The notes below the pieces were generated by a model. That model searched no databases. It was not told the DNA's origin and worked only from the letters and a program-made list of their open reading frames with translations. From positions 1-64,000 of the forward strand of contig NVWK01000011.1 in the NCBI GenBank assembly GCA_002733605.1: a DNA stretch of 64,000 nt. The letters run 5' to 3'. The position numbers and the translations under genes were made by a program. Below, one piece after another: positions 1 to 8,832 of the stretch. The number at the start of each line of letters is the position of its first letter. The first letter of the stretch is position 1. The stretch comes from Robiginitomaculum sp. (GTDB lineage Bacteria; Pseudomonadota; Alphaproteobacteria; Caulobacterales; Maricaulaceae).

Positions 1-28
1 GCCTCCCAGCGGCGGGGTTTTTGTATTT
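1..28 (+). terminator. Tail of a possible upstream terminator
   Basis: The window opens with a GC-rich stretch (GCGGCGGGG) followed by five T residues. This looks like the right arm and T-run of a Rho-independent terminator whose left arm lies outside the window. The start of the next gene comes a few bases later. Confidence 0.3.
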
Positions 29-38
29 AAAGGACAGC

Positions 39-941
39 ATGGATACCCAGTCTACATCCAATATGGCGACATCTAATATGGCGACATCCAATCTGGCCGA
101 ATTTGGCTTTCATGCCTTGCCGCCGCACCGGGAAAGATTGCGGCAAAAAGCGGATGTGTGCGGATATACAGTTTTGGCACAATGGCTTATTTCATGGTAT
201 CGCAAGCGGGCCTTCAAAGACCTGCCCGACCCATTTGATGTGACCATTATGCCCGGCGTCAGGGCCCGTCTCTGGCCGCGCAGCAATCGATGTGAAAAAC
301 GGGCTTTTGCCGGGGTTCATATCTGGGACAGGGCCGAGCATACAGCCCTGAGAACAGCCCTGCTGGCCAGCGAAAGCTCTCCTTTTGTATTCATAGATGC
401 GGGCGCGAATGTCGGCCTATATAGCTTAATCTTGTCCGCAAAAGCGAGGGCGGCTAACAAAGCCATCCTCATTCTTGCGATCGAGCCGGACAGTACCAAT
501 CGCGGACGGTTAGAATTTAACATCAAAGCCTCTGGAGCTGATATCGAAGTCCTGCCCTTTGCCATTTCCGGTCAAGAGGGAGAAGGCGTCATGGTGGGCG
601 GGGACACTAATCGGGGCGAAGTTCATCTCACGTCCAAACAAACACCGGATCAACAAACATCAGGCCAGAAAAAACCAACTGTGCCGGTCAGGACGCTTTA
701 CGGGATTTGCCACGAGAACGATCTTTCGCGCATTGACGCCATGAAAATGGATATAGAAGGCCATGACGAACCCGCTTTACGGGCGTTTTTCGCGTCTGCT
801 CCCCAAAGCCTATGGCCAAAATTGATGGTTCTCGAAACCGGACGGGAAACGACGACGCCCCTGCTTGAGCTTTGCCAAGCCAACGGATACACACTTAATA
901 CGCGCACCGGAATCAATTCCGTGCTGAGCCGCACAGATTAG
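39..941 (+). CDS. FkbM family methyltransferase
   Basis: Putative SAM-dependent methyltransferase of the FkbM family, 300 residues; substrate unknown. FkbM enzymes usually O-methylate sugars, polyketides or other small products. The SAM-binding motif I is visible as FIDAGANVGLYSL near residue 125, with an acidic motif II loop (AIEPDS) near residue 152 and the family motif KMDIEGHDEPAL near residue 235. ATG at 39 is preferred because AAAGGA sits just upstream; the frame is open to about 21. The N-terminus holds three copies of a five-residue unit (TSNMA/TSNLA) encoded by a 15-base tandem repeat, so it is probably disordered. dnaJ follows 14 bases later, but a functional link is not evident. 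Confidence 0.85.
   Translation: MDTQSTSNMATSNMATSNLAEFGFHALPPHRERLRQKADVCGYTVLAQWLISWYRKRAFKDLPDPFDVTIMPGVRARLWPRSNRCEKRAFAGVHIWDRAEHTALRTALLASESSPFVFIDAGANVGLYSLILSAKARAANKAILILAIEPDSTNRGRLEFNIKASGADIEVLPFAISGQEGEGVMVGGDTNRGEVHLTSKQTPDQQTSGQKKPTVPVRTLYGICHENDLSRIDAMKMDIEGHDEPALRAFFASAPQSLWPKLMVLETGRETTTPLLELCQANGYTLNTRTGINSVLSRTD
54..98 (+). repeat. Three tandem 15-base units inside the FkbM gene
   Basis: Units start at 54, 69 and 84. The first two differ by one base (ACATCCAATATGGCG and ACATCTAATATGGCG); the third is diverged at its end. Each keeps the reading frame, so unit gain or loss would change only the length of the N-terminal tail. Confidence 0.85.
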
Positions 942-955
942 CGAACGGACCTCCC

Positions 956-2110
956 ATGAGCACCAAACGTGATTATTATGAAATTCTCGGATGTGAAAAA
1001 TCCGCTGATGCCAAAACCCTGAAATCGGCATACCGCAAATTGGCGATGCAATTCCACCCAGACCGCAATCCGGATAATCCCGAAGCCGAGAACCAATTTA
1101 AAGAACTTAACGAAGCCTATTCTATAGTATCGGACGCAGACAAACGGGCCGCCTATGACCGTATGGGCCATGCGGCCTTCGGCCAGGGCGGCGGCGGCGG
1201 CCAAGGTGGATTTCAGGATTTTGGCGACATATTCTCGCAAATTTTCGGCCAACAGGGCGGCGGCGGCGGGTTCTCCGACATGTTCGGCGGGGGGCGCGGA
1301 CGCAATGTACGCGGGTCTGATCTGCGTTACGAAATGGAAATTTCTTTGGAAGAGGCCTACACGGGCAAAGACCTTGAGATTAAAATTCCTATTTCCGAAG
1401 AATGCCATGCGTGCGACGGTGTCGGCGCGGCCCCGGGCGCCAAGGTTGAAACCTGCGCCACCTGTGCAGGCGTGGGCAAAGTGCGCACCCAGCAAGGATT
1501 TTTTACTATGGAACGCCCCTGCCCCCATTGTGGTGGTCAGGGTGAATATGTATCCGACCCGTGCCGTACCTGTGACGGCACGGCGCAGGTACGTGTCGAA
1601 ACCACGCTGGATGTCAATATTCCGGCGGGCGTCGAAGATGGTACCCGCATCCGCTTGTCCGGTCAGGGGGACGCGGCGCCGAAAGTAGCGGGTCACGAAG
1701 GCCAGCGCGGGGATTTGTATATTTTTGTCTCTGTCAAGCCACACGAATTGTTTGAACGCGACGGGGCCAATTTATTCTGTCTTGCGCCGATGGCCATGAC
1801 CTGTGCGGCCCTTGGCGGGGAAATTGAAATCCCGACCATTGACGGTGGTCGTGCCAAGGTCAAAATCCCGGCCGGAAGCCAGACCGGACGCCGCATGCGT
1901 CTGCGCGGAAAAGGCATGAGCGTTTTGCGCTCGCATCAGCGCGGCGATATGTATGTGGAGCTGTCCGTTGAAACGCCAAGCGGTCTGAACGCCCGTCAAA
2001 AAGAACTGCTTGAGGAATTTCGCAAAGAGGGCGGTGATAAAAACTGTAGCCCTGCCGCGACCAGTTTTCTCGATAGAGCTAAAAATTTCTGGGAAGATAT
2101 CACCGATTAA
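956..2110 (+). CDS. dnaJ: Chaperone protein DnaJ (Hsp40)
   Basis: Cytosolic co-chaperone that binds unfolded polypeptides and stimulates the ATPase of DnaK; 384 residues, normal for the family. Domains in order: J domain (residues 1-70) with the HPD motif in MQFHPDRN; Gly/Phe-rich linker (about 75-120, several poly-Gly runs); zinc-binding region with four CxxC units (CHACDGVG, CATCAGVG, CPHCGGQG, CRTCDGTA, about 145-210); then the two beta-sheet substrate-binding domains and a C-terminal dimerisation segment. The fourth zinc unit ends GTA rather than GxG, a mild variation. No dnaK or grpE gene is nearby. Confidence 0.97.
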   Translation: MSTKRDYYEILGCEKSADAKTLKSAYRKLAMQFHPDRNPDNPEAENQFKELNEAYSIVSDADKRAAYDRMGHAAFGQGGGGGQGGFQDFGDIFSQIFGQQGGGGGFSDMFGGGRGRNVRGSDLRYEMEISLEEAYTGKDLEIKIPISEECHACDGVGAAPGAKVETCATCAGVGKVRTQQGFFTMERPCPHCGGQGEYVSDPCRTCDGTAQVRVETTLDVNIPAGVEDGTRIRLSGQGDAAPKVAGHEGQRGDLYIFVSVKPHELFERDGANLFCLAPMAMTCAALGGEIEIPTIDGGRAKVKIPAGSQTGRRMRLRGKGMSVLRSHQRGDMYVELSVETPSGLNARQKELLEEFRKEGGDKNCSPAATSFLDRAKNFWEDITD

Positions 2111-2132
2111 GCTGCGTATTTTTGATCTTGAT

Positions 2133-2152
2133 ATATGCAATTATTTGCATAT
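2133..2152. promoter_or_regulatory. Perfect inverted repeat between dnaJ and a thioesterase gene
   Basis: Arms ATATGCAA and TTGCATAT are exact reverse complements around a TTAT centre. The element is AT-rich and has no T-run after it, so it looks more like a protein-binding operator than a terminator. It ends 33 bases before the ATG of the downstream hotdog protein, within normal promoter distance. The binding protein is unknown. Confidence 0.45.
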
Positions 2153-2185
2153 TGTGTGTAGCTATCACAAATACAAGGTTGCCCC

Positions 2186-2590
2186 ATGATACCAGATATC
2201 AACAGTTTCGGTAAAAACTATCTCCCGGATCATATGGGCATTGTGTTTGCGGACGCAGACGGGGACGCTATTTCCGCGCATATTGATATTAAATCCTATC
2301 ACCTTGCCCCCAACGGGTATTTGCACGCGGGCACAGTTGTGACTTTGGCCGATAGTTGTGCGGGATATGGATGTGTGGTGAATTTACCCGAGGGTGCCAG
2401 CGGTTTTACGACGATTGAGCTAAAATCAAACCATTTGGGGACTGCGACCGAGGGCAGAATTCAGTGCAGTGCGACGCTTGTCCATGCAGGCCGCACAACC
2501 CAAGTTTGGGACAGTGTGGTTACCAATTCTAGCACGGGCAAAACCATCGCCCTGTTTAGATGCACCCAGATGATTTTATATCCGAAATAG
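2186..2590 (+). CDS. PaaI-family hotdog thioesterase
   Basis: Probable acyl-CoA thioesterase of the PaaI/YbdB hotdog group, 134 residues. The central helix carries HAGTVVTLADSCAGYG (about residues 52-67), matching the family HGG..ATLADtA signature with Ala in place of the second residue. Later strands (FTTIELKSNHLG and GRTTQVWDSVV) fit the fold. AGGTT 10 bases before the ATG can serve as ribosome binding site. The inverted repeat just upstream is its likely control element. The natural substrate cannot be read from sequence. Confidence 0.85.
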   Translation: MIPDINSFGKNYLPDHMGIVFADADGDAISAHIDIKSYHLAPNGYLHAGTVVTLADSCAGYGCVVNLPEGASGFTTIELKSNHLGTATEGRIQCSATLVHAGRTTQVWDSVVTNSSTGKTIALFRCTQMILYPK

Positions 2591-2593
2591 GCG

Positions 2594-3013
2594 TTATTTT
2601 ACGCGCTGGAATTCGCTCGCGCCCGTACGGATAGAACCCCAAATATCGTCTTTTTCTTTTGCGTCTTCAATGTCTTTGGTATTGTGCCAGAGGGTGCGGA
2701 GATAGGGTTTATTGTCTGCGCCCAGCGTCAATTGTCCGACCCATGCGGTCATGGACCTGAAGCCTTTGAAATTGACAGTGAAGACGATTTGATCACCGTC
2801 TACTTGCCCGTTGAGGGGGAAGGATTTGCTGTTTTCGGGTTCGCCAACATTGGTGTTATAGCGGCCACTCACCAAACCATCTTTGACAACAAACACCAGT
2901 TCCGAGCCCATATCGTTGCGCCATTTTCCGTTAAAATCAACCGATGAGACCTCGCCCGCATGTGCACACACGGCTATGAAAAAAGCCATCAAACTTAACA
3001 AAATTATTCGCAT
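2594..3013 (-). CDS. Secreted avidin/streptavidin-like protein
   Basis: Avidin-family beta-barrel, 139 residues from ATG at 3013. An in-frame GTG at 3022 is possible, but TACAGG lies at good spacing for the ATG. Residues 1-19 form a signal peptide ending AHA, so the protein is exported. The mature part (about 120 residues) is the size of a streptavidin core. Family landmarks are visible: WRNDMGS (Asn33 and Ser37 match streptavidin Asn23 and Ser27), SGRYNTNVG (Tyr52, Thr54), FTVNFK (Phe82 at the Trp79 position), SMTAWVGQ (Ser87, Thr89, Trp91), LRTLWHN (Trp109) and DDIWGSIRTGAS (Trp125). Arg129 matches avidin Arg114, and Ser133 replaces Asp128/Asn118. High-affinity biotin binding is likely but unproven. 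It ends 3 bases from the convergent thioesterase gene and is divergent from fabA. Confidence 0.87.
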   Translation of the reverse strand: MRIILLSLMAFFIAVCAHAGEVSSVDFNGKWRNDMGSELVFVVKDGLVSGRYNTNVGEPENSKSFPLNGQVDGDQIVFTVNFKGFRSMTAWVGQLTLGADNKPYLRTLWHNTKDIEDAKEKDDIWGSIRTGASEFQRVK

Positions 3014-3227
3014 GCTAAACACCTGTAAATCCTAAGACTAAATAGACAATCACTGTGTCCATAATACTCCCCCTTGTTTTGGGAACATAGGGCGTTTGAA
3101 AGGTGGGGGCCAGTGAAATCCAATAAACAGCGCCCGTGTACACTTAGCTCTTGAAGCTGGCCCCAGTTATGCCTATTTTATTATGGAAAACTACGCCCTA
3201 ACTCCCTTTACTGCCACGAGGCCGCTC
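3014..3227. promoter_or_regulatory. Divergent promoter region, avidin-like gene and fabA
   Basis: The 214 bases hold no convincing gene. GGGGCCAG (3106-3113) and CTGGCCCC (3157-3164) can pair as a long-range stem in the fabA leader. An in-frame ATG for fabA at 3183 has no ribosome binding site, whereas the one at 3228 has GAGG six bases upstream. Confidence 0.4.
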
Positions 3228-3749
3228 ATGATAAAAATTCAACCCTCCTATTCCTATGAGGAGCTTATTGAAAGTGGCGAGACCGGCCTGTTTGGCAAAG
3301 GCAATGCCATGTTGCCCGCGCCGCCCATGTTGATGTTTGACCGGATTACCCATATTTCGTCCGAAGGTGGTGAATACGGCAAGGGTCAAGTGGTGGCAGA
3401 GTTGGATGTGAACCCTGATTTGTGGTTTTTTGCCTGTCACTTTATTGGCGATCCGGTGATGCCGGGCTGTCTTGGACTTGACGCGCTTTGGCAATTGGTC
3501 GGGTTTTATCTGGGCTGGAGCGGGGCACCGGGACGCGGACGGGCGCTCGGAGTCGGGGAAGTGAAATTTACGGGACAGGTCACGCCGGACGTCAAAACCG
3601 TAAAATATACAATTGATTTAAGACGGGTCATTCGCCGCCGCCTCGTCCTCGGGATTGCCGACGGCACGATGGAAGCCGATGGGGTTGTGATTTACAAAAC
3701 CAAAAGCTTGCGAGTGGGCGCGTTCATTCCTCAAGATGGAGAAGCATAA
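3228..3749 (+). CDS. fabA: 3-hydroxydecanoyl-ACP dehydratase/isomerase FabA
   Basis: Dehydrates 3-hydroxyacyl-ACP and isomerises trans-2- to cis-3-decenoyl-ACP, the branch point for unsaturated fatty acids. From ATG at 3228 it has 173 residues, close to the 172 of E. coli FabA. The active-site segment [19 protein letters not shown] (about residues 67-85) carries the catalytic His. Near residue 33, the MLMFDRI signature is also present. The stop codon shares a base with the fabB start, a classic fabAB operon. An earlier in-frame ATG at 3183 would add 15 residues but lacks a ribosome binding site. Confidence 0.96.
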   Translation: MIKIQPSYSYEELIESGETGLFGKGNAMLPAPPMLMFDRITHISSEGGEYGKGQVVAELDVNPDLWFFACHFIGDPVMPGCLGLDALWQLVGFYLGWSGAPGRGRALGVGEVKFTGQVTPDVKTVKYTIDLRRVIRRRLVLGIADGTMEADGVVIYKTKSLRVGAFIPQDGEA

Positions 3750-4960
3750 TGCGTCGTGTTGTTGTTACAGGCATGGGGATAGTCTCATGTATCGGGAATA
3801 CCCTTGATGAAGTTGCCGCCAGTTTGAAAGCTGGTAAATCCGGTATTCGTACCGATGATAAAATGGTCGAGATGGGATTTCGTTCGCAAATTTCCGGTCG
3901 GCCTGATCTGGATTTCAAAGACTTTATTCCCAAACGCACCTACCGGTTTATGGCCGATGCCTCCGGCTGGAGCGCTGTCGCCATGCAACAGGCCATTGAA
4001 GATGCGGGTCTTGAAGAAGACATGATCTCGAATGAGCGCACCGGTATTATTGCCGGTTCCGGGGGCCCGTCCTCCGTCGTGCTTGTCAATGCGGCCGACA
4101 TTACCCGCGAAAAAGGCAGCCCCAAGCGCATTGGCCCGTTCGCAGTACCCAAGGCGATGTCGTCAACGGTTTCGGCGACCCTTGCCACGCACTTTAAAAT
4201 CAAAGGTGTCAATTATTCCATCACCTCTGCCTGTACCACTTCATTGCACTGTATCGGGTCTGCCGTTGAGCAAATCCAGTGGGGCAAGCAAGACGTTATG
4301 TTCGCAGGCGGCGGCGAAGAGCTGGAATGGACTATGTCGTCCCTGTTTGACGCGATGGGGGCCATGTCGTCCAAATATAATGATACGCCACAAACGGCCA
4401 GTCGGGCTTTTGACGCGACGCGTGACGGGTTCGTGATTGCAGGCGGTGCCGGCATGTTGGTGTTGGAAGAATATGAACACGCCAAGGCGCGCGGCGCAAA
4501 AATCTACGCGGAAGTGACCGGATACGCCGCCACGTCCGATGGCTATGATATGGTGGCACCGAGCGGCGAAGGGGCGGAGCGCGCTATGCGTCTAGCCCTT
4601 AAAGAGGCTGGTCATGATGTGAGCTATATTAACCCGCACGCGACCGCCACCCCTGTGGGGGATGTGGCTGAATGTGGAGCGATCTTTAGAACTTTCGGCG
4701 AAAACGGCCCTCTGATTTCCGCCACCAAATCCATGACGGGCCATTCGCTCGGCGGGGCGGGCGTGCAAGAAGCGATCTATTCCCTGCTGATGATGCGCGA
4801 CGGATTTGTGGCGCCGTCTATCAACATCACAGAGCTAGACCCGGAACTGCCCAAACTTAATATCGTACAGGAAGCGCGCGACGCCAATCTCACAGCCATC
4901 ATGTCCAACTCCTTCGGGTTTGGCGGGACGAATGGCAGTGTGATCATGCGTAAAATTTAG
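3749..4960 (+). CDS. fabB: 3-oxoacyl-ACP synthase I FabB
   Basis: Condensing enzyme that elongates the cis-3-decenoyl-ACP made by FabA; 403 residues, the normal length. The Cys-His-His triad is visible: [11 protein letters not shown] (nucleophile Cys, about residue 161), [11 protein letters not shown] (first His) and [12 protein letters not shown] (second His). The C-terminal glycine loop [10 protein letters not shown] is intact. Translationally coupled to fabA by the TAATG overlap. It ends 3 bases before the convergent 252-residue gene of the AT-rich cassette. Confidence 0.97.
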   Translation: MRRVVVTGMGIVSCIGNTLDEVAASLKAGKSGIRTDDKMVEMGFRSQISGRPDLDFKDFIPKRTYRFMADASGWSAVAMQQAIEDAGLEEDMISNERTGIIAGSGGPSSVVLVNAADITREKGSPKRIGPFAVPKAMSSTVSATLATHFKIKGVNYSITSACTTSLHCIGSAVEQIQWGKQDVMFAGGGEELEWTMSSLFDAMGAMSSKYNDTPQTASRAFDATRDGFVIAGGAGMLVLEEYEHAKARGAKIYAEVTGYAATSDGYDMVAPSGEGAERAMRLALKEAGHDVSYINPHATATPVGDVAECGAIFRTFGENGPLISATKSMTGHSLGGAGVQEAIYSLLMMRDGFVAPSINITELDPELPKLNIVQEARDANLTAIMSNSFGFGGTNGSVIMRKI

Positions 4961-4963
4961 TGG

Positions 4964-5722
4964 TTAAAATAGTGATTGTTGCTCTATATGGTCGGCCCGA
5001 AGCAAGCCGACTAAAAGCCATTGCCAATGTCGCCTACTATGGGTGCTAAACGCCATAGCCATGCCTTTCTTCGGATAATCAACATTGAAAGTTTGAGCCA
5101 TAGACTGCAAAGCTAAATCGTCTGACTTCAGCGTTTTTCGTCTGACAAAAAACGTCGCTGACGTCTCCCAATCATCACACGTGCTATCATGTGATACGCC
5201 TAAATCATCCAGCCATTTAATATGAAAAGAATACGGACATTGGATTAGCGGCCTAGCATCAGCATGAAATAATGACCCCTGACTAACTACTCCTGCATGC
5301 TTTTTCGCTAATTTAGCAATATCCTCTGGCGTTTTGGGTTTCCAATAAAACTCCGACATTGTTGGCCTAATTAGTGTTAAAGAATCTTGTTCGGCTTCAG
5401 GCCTTTTGAAATTTTTGAATATCAAGTGTTCTAAGCATCTTGTACGCTCAGCTTGACTCGCCTTTCCAATAATTTCTATCGAATTATCTTGAACTTTTTG
5501 GCTTTCTTTTCGGGTATCGTTTTTGGGCTCTATAAAATCATATTTTATCCATGACCAACGTTGAAATTTTTGTTTGTCATCTAAAATACGAAATGAAATT
5601 GGGTATTGACGTCGCCATTTTCCATCCCGACCAATGCCAGCACAACACACCGTTTCAAAATGGCTACTACTAAGATGAGGATTAGCTTTAATTAATATCA
5701 GACATTCATCTTGTTTAGGCAT
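4964..5722 (-). CDS. Uncharacterised 252-residue protein paired with DUF488
   Basis: Second gene of a two-gene minus-strand operon, 13 bases after the DUF488 stop; AAAGGG precedes the ATG. No signal peptide or membrane segment. Near the N-terminus, the segment ETVCCAGIGRDGKWRRQYPI followed by FRILDD, QRWSWIKYDFIEP and NDTRKES reads like a conserved small domain. From memory it resembles uncharacterised proteins with E.VC.AGI...W.R.YPI.FR and D.R.ES that sit beside DUF488; this has not been searched. The C-terminal half is rich in Trp, His and Phe. Base composition is clearly richer in A and T than in neighbouring core genes, suggesting horizontal acquisition. Function unknown. Confidence 0.75.
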   Translation of the reverse strand: MPKQDECLILIKANPHLSSSHFETVCCAGIGRDGKWRRQYPISFRILDDKQKFQRWSWIKYDFIEPKNDTRKESQKVQDNSIEIIGKASQAERTRCLEHLIFKNFKRPEAEQDSLTLIRPTMSEFYWKPKTPEDIAKLAKKHAGVVSQGSLFHADARPLIQCPYSFHIKWLDDLGVSHDSTCDDWETSATFFVRRKTLKSDDLALQSMAQTFNVDYPKKGMAMAFSTHSRRHWQWLLVGLLRADHIEQQSLF

Positions 5723-5735
5723 TCATACCCTTTAG

Positions 5736-6191
5736 CTACGCAACTTTTTCATACTTTCTTACGCCTAAGTGTCGTGTCTTCAACTTTCTACGTGCATCAA
5801 TGTCATCCGATATGTACTTTCTGTGACATGTACGATGATCACGTTCATAGCATAGTAAACAAGCGTTTTTTGATTCTACAATTTTCTCTATCACATCTAT
5901 CGCCGCTTGCGCAACTTCAGATTTTAACACGCCCAGATAAATCTTTTCAAACTTCATAAAATTGCCACTACGTGCAGCTTCACGTCCCTCTTTGGGATCA
6001 CCCAGTTCTTTTAAATGAAGATACTCTATTCCATTCTCAAGTAGAGCTTCGGATAATGCTGTTTTCGAGAAGCCTCGCTTTCTAGACTGAGCCCTATCTC
6101 GTACATCAATCAGGATGTCGACTTTGGCCATATTAAGCGTTGTCAAAAAATCTGCTAGATCTGCCCCCTCATACCCAATAGTGTTCAACAT
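5736..6191 (-). CDS. DUF488 family protein
   Basis: 151 residues, close to the DUF488 core. It starts with the family signature TIGYEGADLADFL, then ILIDVRDRAQSRKRGFSKTA, HLKELGDPKEG, and the terminal Cys/His motif CLLCYERDHRTCHR (about residues 112-125). The Cys and His residues suggest a metal or redox site, but no DUF488 protein I know of has a settled biochemical role. GAGG sits 7 bases before the ATG. First gene of the two-gene cassette and AT-richer than the surroundings. The pairing with the 252-residue protein suggests they act together. Confidence 0.88.
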   Translation of the reverse strand: MLNTIGYEGADLADFLTTLNMAKVDILIDVRDRAQSRKRGFSKTALSEALLENGIEYLHLKELGDPKEGREAARSGNFMKFEKIYLGVLKSEVAQAAIDVIEKIVESKNACLLCYERDHRTCHRKYISDDIDARRKLKTRHLGVRKYEKVA

Positions 6192-6362
6192 ATTTATACC
6201 TCACTTCAATGTTTTTCAGCATTGTACTCTAAGCATACCATCTGGAAAGAATGGTTAACAACACGGAATTAAATCTTATAGTTTCTACCACCCAATATGG
6301 TTGACCCACCCCTCTCCACCGCGTACATCGCAAGCTACGGGACATAAACACTGGAGTTGAAT
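6192..6362. promoter_or_regulatory. Divergent promoter region, DUF488 cassette and lysS
   Basis: 171 bases without a gene. On the minus strand TACAAT near 6217 could be a -10 box for the DUF488 operon. On the plus strand GGAG at 6353-6356, six bases before ATG 6363, is the lysS ribosome binding site and decides its start over the in-frame TTG at 6357. Confidence 0.4.
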
Positions 6363-7979
6363 ATGTCATTCTCACAAGAAATTATGGAAAAGGCCAAAGC
6401 GTGGCCGTTTGAGCAAGCGCGCGCGATTGTTAAACGCTTGATGATCCTTGAAAAACGCGGCACGCCGCATCCGGCCAGTACGGGTGATGGGGCCGTGATC
6501 TTCCAGACAGGATATGGCCCGTCCGGCCTGCCGCATATTGGCACGTTCGGGGAAGTGGCGCGCACCAGCATGGTGCGCCAAGCCTTTAATGCGCTGACCA
6601 ATAATCAATACAAAACCGAGCTGATTGCGTTCAGTGATGATATGGACGGGTTGCGCAAAATCCCGACCAATTTACCCAATCAGGAGATGATGGCGGAATA
6701 TATCGGCAAACCGCTAACCGATGTGCCGGATCCATTTGGCACCCATGAGAGTTTTGCCGCCCACAATAATGCCAAATTGCGTGAGTTCCTCGACCGGTTC
6801 GGGTTTGAATATACATTTATTTCCTCGACTGAAAAATACCGCTCGGGGGCGTTTGACGAAACCTTGCTAGTTATGCTGGAACGGTTCGACAAGGTGATGG
6901 ACATTATGTTGCCAACCTTGGGCGAAGAACGCCGGGCCAGCTACTCGCCCTTCCTGCCGATTTCTCCGACCACGGGCCGGGTTTTGCAAGTGCCGACTTT
7001 GGAGCGCAATGTGGAAAAAGGCACGATTGTGTTTGAAGATGAAGACGGCAGTAAAGTGGAAACTCTGGTCACGGGTGGACGGGTGAAAATCCAGTGGAAA
7101 CCGGACTGGGCTTTGCGCTGGACGGCACTGGCTGTGGATTACGAAATGGCCGGTAAGGACTTGATCGACAGCACGAAAGTGTCGTCCAAAATCTGTCGCG
7201 CCCTTGGCGGTACGCCGCCGGAAGGGTTTAATTACGAGCTGTTTAATGACGAGACCGGACAGAAGATTTCCAAGTCCAAAGGCAACGGAATTTCGGTCGA
7301 AGAATGGCTCCGCTATGGTCTGCCCGAAAGCCTGTCCCTGTTTAATTATGTGAAACCGAAAACCGCCAAGCGGTTATTCTTTGATGTGATCCCCAAGGCT
7401 ACGGATGAGTATTTTCAGCATTTGAGCGCCTATTTCACCCAAGACGAGGCTGCGCAGATCAATAATCCGGTTTGGTATATTCACAATGGTCGCCCGCCGC
7501 AGGATAACCCGCCGGTGAGCTTTGCCCTGTTGCTCAATCTGGTGTCTGCAGCCAATGCGTCTGACAAAGATATTTTGTGGGGGTTTATTGAAAACTATGC
7601 GGACGGGGCCAATCCGGCGGATAATCCGGTGTTGGATAATTTGTGTGAATATGCGGTGCGCTATTATCAGGATTTCGTCAAACCGAACAAAAACTACCGT
7701 GCGCCTACGGACGCGGAACGTGCGGCTATGCAGGATTTACGGGATCGGTTTTCGGCGCTTGACGCGGGTACAAAAGATGCGGGCGAGCTACAAACCCTCA
7801 TCTTTAGCGTTGGCAAAGATCACGAATTTGAAAACTTGCGCGACTGGTTCAAGGCTCTGTACGAGGTTTTGCTCGGCCAATCCCAAGGCCCGCGCTTTGG
7901 CTCATTTGTGGCCATATTCGGGTTGGAGAAAACCATAGATTTGATCGATACGGCCTTATCAGGCGCACTGTTAGACTAG
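6363..7979 (+). CDS. lysS: Lysyl-tRNA synthetase, class I
   Basis: Charges tRNA-Lys with lysine. This is the class I (archaeal-type) enzyme found in most alphaproteobacteria, not the class II LysS of E. coli; it is also called lysK. 538 residues. The HIGH-type motif is seen as [13 protein letters not shown] (about residues 53-65) and the KMSKS-type motif as [11 protein letters not shown] (about residue 303). ATG at 6363 has a well-placed GGAG. The AT-rich DUF488 cassette lies immediately upstream on the other strand. Confidence 0.96.
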   Translation: MSFSQEIMEKAKAWPFEQARAIVKRLMILEKRGTPHPASTGDGAVIFQTGYGPSGLPHIGTFGEVARTSMVRQAFNALTNNQYKTELIAFSDDMDGLRKIPTNLPNQEMMAEYIGKPLTDVPDPFGTHESFAAHNNAKLREFLDRFGFEYTFISSTEKYRSGAFDETLLVMLERFDKVMDIMLPTLGEERRASYSPFLPISPTTGRVLQVPTLERNVEKGTIVFEDEDGSKVETLVTGGRVKIQWKPDWALRWTALAVDYEMAGKDLIDSTKVSSKICRALGGTPPEGFNYELFNDETGQKISKSKGNGISVEEWLRYGLPESLSLFNYVKPKTAKRLFFDVIPKATDEYFQHLSAYFTQDEAAQINNPVWYIHNGRPPQDNPPVSFALLLNLVSAANASDKDILWGFIENYADGANPADNPVLDNLCEYAVRYYQDFVKPNKNYRAPTDAERAAMQDLRDRFSALDAGTKDAGELQTLIFSVGKDHEFENLRDWFKALYEVLLGQSQGPRFGSFVAIFGLEKTIDLIDTALSGALLD

Positions 7980-8014
7980 GTTTCCGTAATTCCAAAAATG
8001 TGTTACGAGGGCAT

Positions 8015-8806
8015 ATGTGGCGTAGTTTCATATTTTTGTTTTTATTGGGTCTGGGGTTTCTAGGGAGCCTGTCTGCGCACGCGGATCCGTTTCAAGAGGC
8101 TAGAACTGCGCTCTATGCGGGACAGTTCGATCAAGCCCATGAGCAAGCTAGAGCGTTGGGGACTGGTGCCGGACTGGTTTTGGCGAGCGAGGCTTTGAAT
8201 GCCAAGCTGTTGTTAGGGCAGAGCGAACGTCCTGCCAAAACGGCCAAAACGGCCATGAAGCTCGCAAAACAAGCTCTTGAAATGGATGCGCAAAACGAGG
8301 CCGCACAAATGCAATACGCTGTTGCGTACGGGTTTTATGGTCGTCATGTTTCGGGGTTTAAGGCTTGGCGCAAAAAGCTGCCGGTGAAAATCAAAGACGA
8401 GATTGAAAAATCTATCGCCATGAATACGTCAGGGGCAGACGAAGCCCGTAATCTGGCCTTACGCGGCGCATGGCATCTAAGCGTTGTGATGCGGGCAGGG
8501 GTAAATCGGGCAAACTCATTTTACGGGGCCAATGAGGCCGAGGGGGTGCGGTCTTTCGAATTGGCGATGTGCATCAATCCCGATGACATTTTGATCGTGG
8601 CCAATTACACGCTTATGCGTTACGTCCTTGACCCGAAGGCACATCAACAATGGGCGCAAGACAATCTTAAACTGATTGTAGACGCCAAAGCCCATAATGC
8701 GGTTGAACGTCAGGTTCAAACCCGAATGCAGCAGATACTGGACAGTTTTGATCATCCGCAAGATGCGGATGATACAGAAAAACTTGCATGGAATTTTTTG
8801 AATTAG
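8015..8806 (+). CDS. Exported helical-repeat protein, unknown function
   Basis: 263 residues from ATG 8015, chosen because GAGG lies 5 bases upstream; an in-frame GTG at 8000 is less likely. Residues 1-22 form a signal peptide (hydrophobic core FIFLFLLGLGFLG, cleavage near SAHA), so it is probably periplasmic. The rest is alpha-helical with Ala-rich TPR-like segments, for example AGQFDQAHEQARALG, AKQALEMDAQNEAAQMQYAVAY and FELAMCINPDD. No catalytic motif is apparent. It follows lysS by 35 bases and may be co-transcribed. I do not recognise the family beyond a tetratricopeptide look. Confidence 0.7.
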   Translation: MWRSFIFLFLLGLGFLGSLSAHADPFQEARTALYAGQFDQAHEQARALGTGAGLVLASEALNAKLLLGQSERPAKTAKTAMKLAKQALEMDAQNEAAQMQYAVAYGFYGRHVSGFKAWRKKLPVKIKDEIEKSIAMNTSGADEARNLALRGAWHLSVVMRAGVNRANSFYGANEAEGVRSFELAMCINPDDILIVANYTLMRYVLDPKAHQQWAQDNLKLIVDAKAHNAVERQVQTRMQQILDSFDHPQDADDTEKLAWNFLN

Positions 8807-8832
8807 CCAATCAGCTCATTATTGGGAACTGA

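Noticed and set aside
938..1744. Long open frame antisense to dnaJ (268 codons)
   Set aside because: It lies inside a clearly real dnaJ in the opposite strand, has Arg/Ala-rich composition, and shows no domain or start signal.
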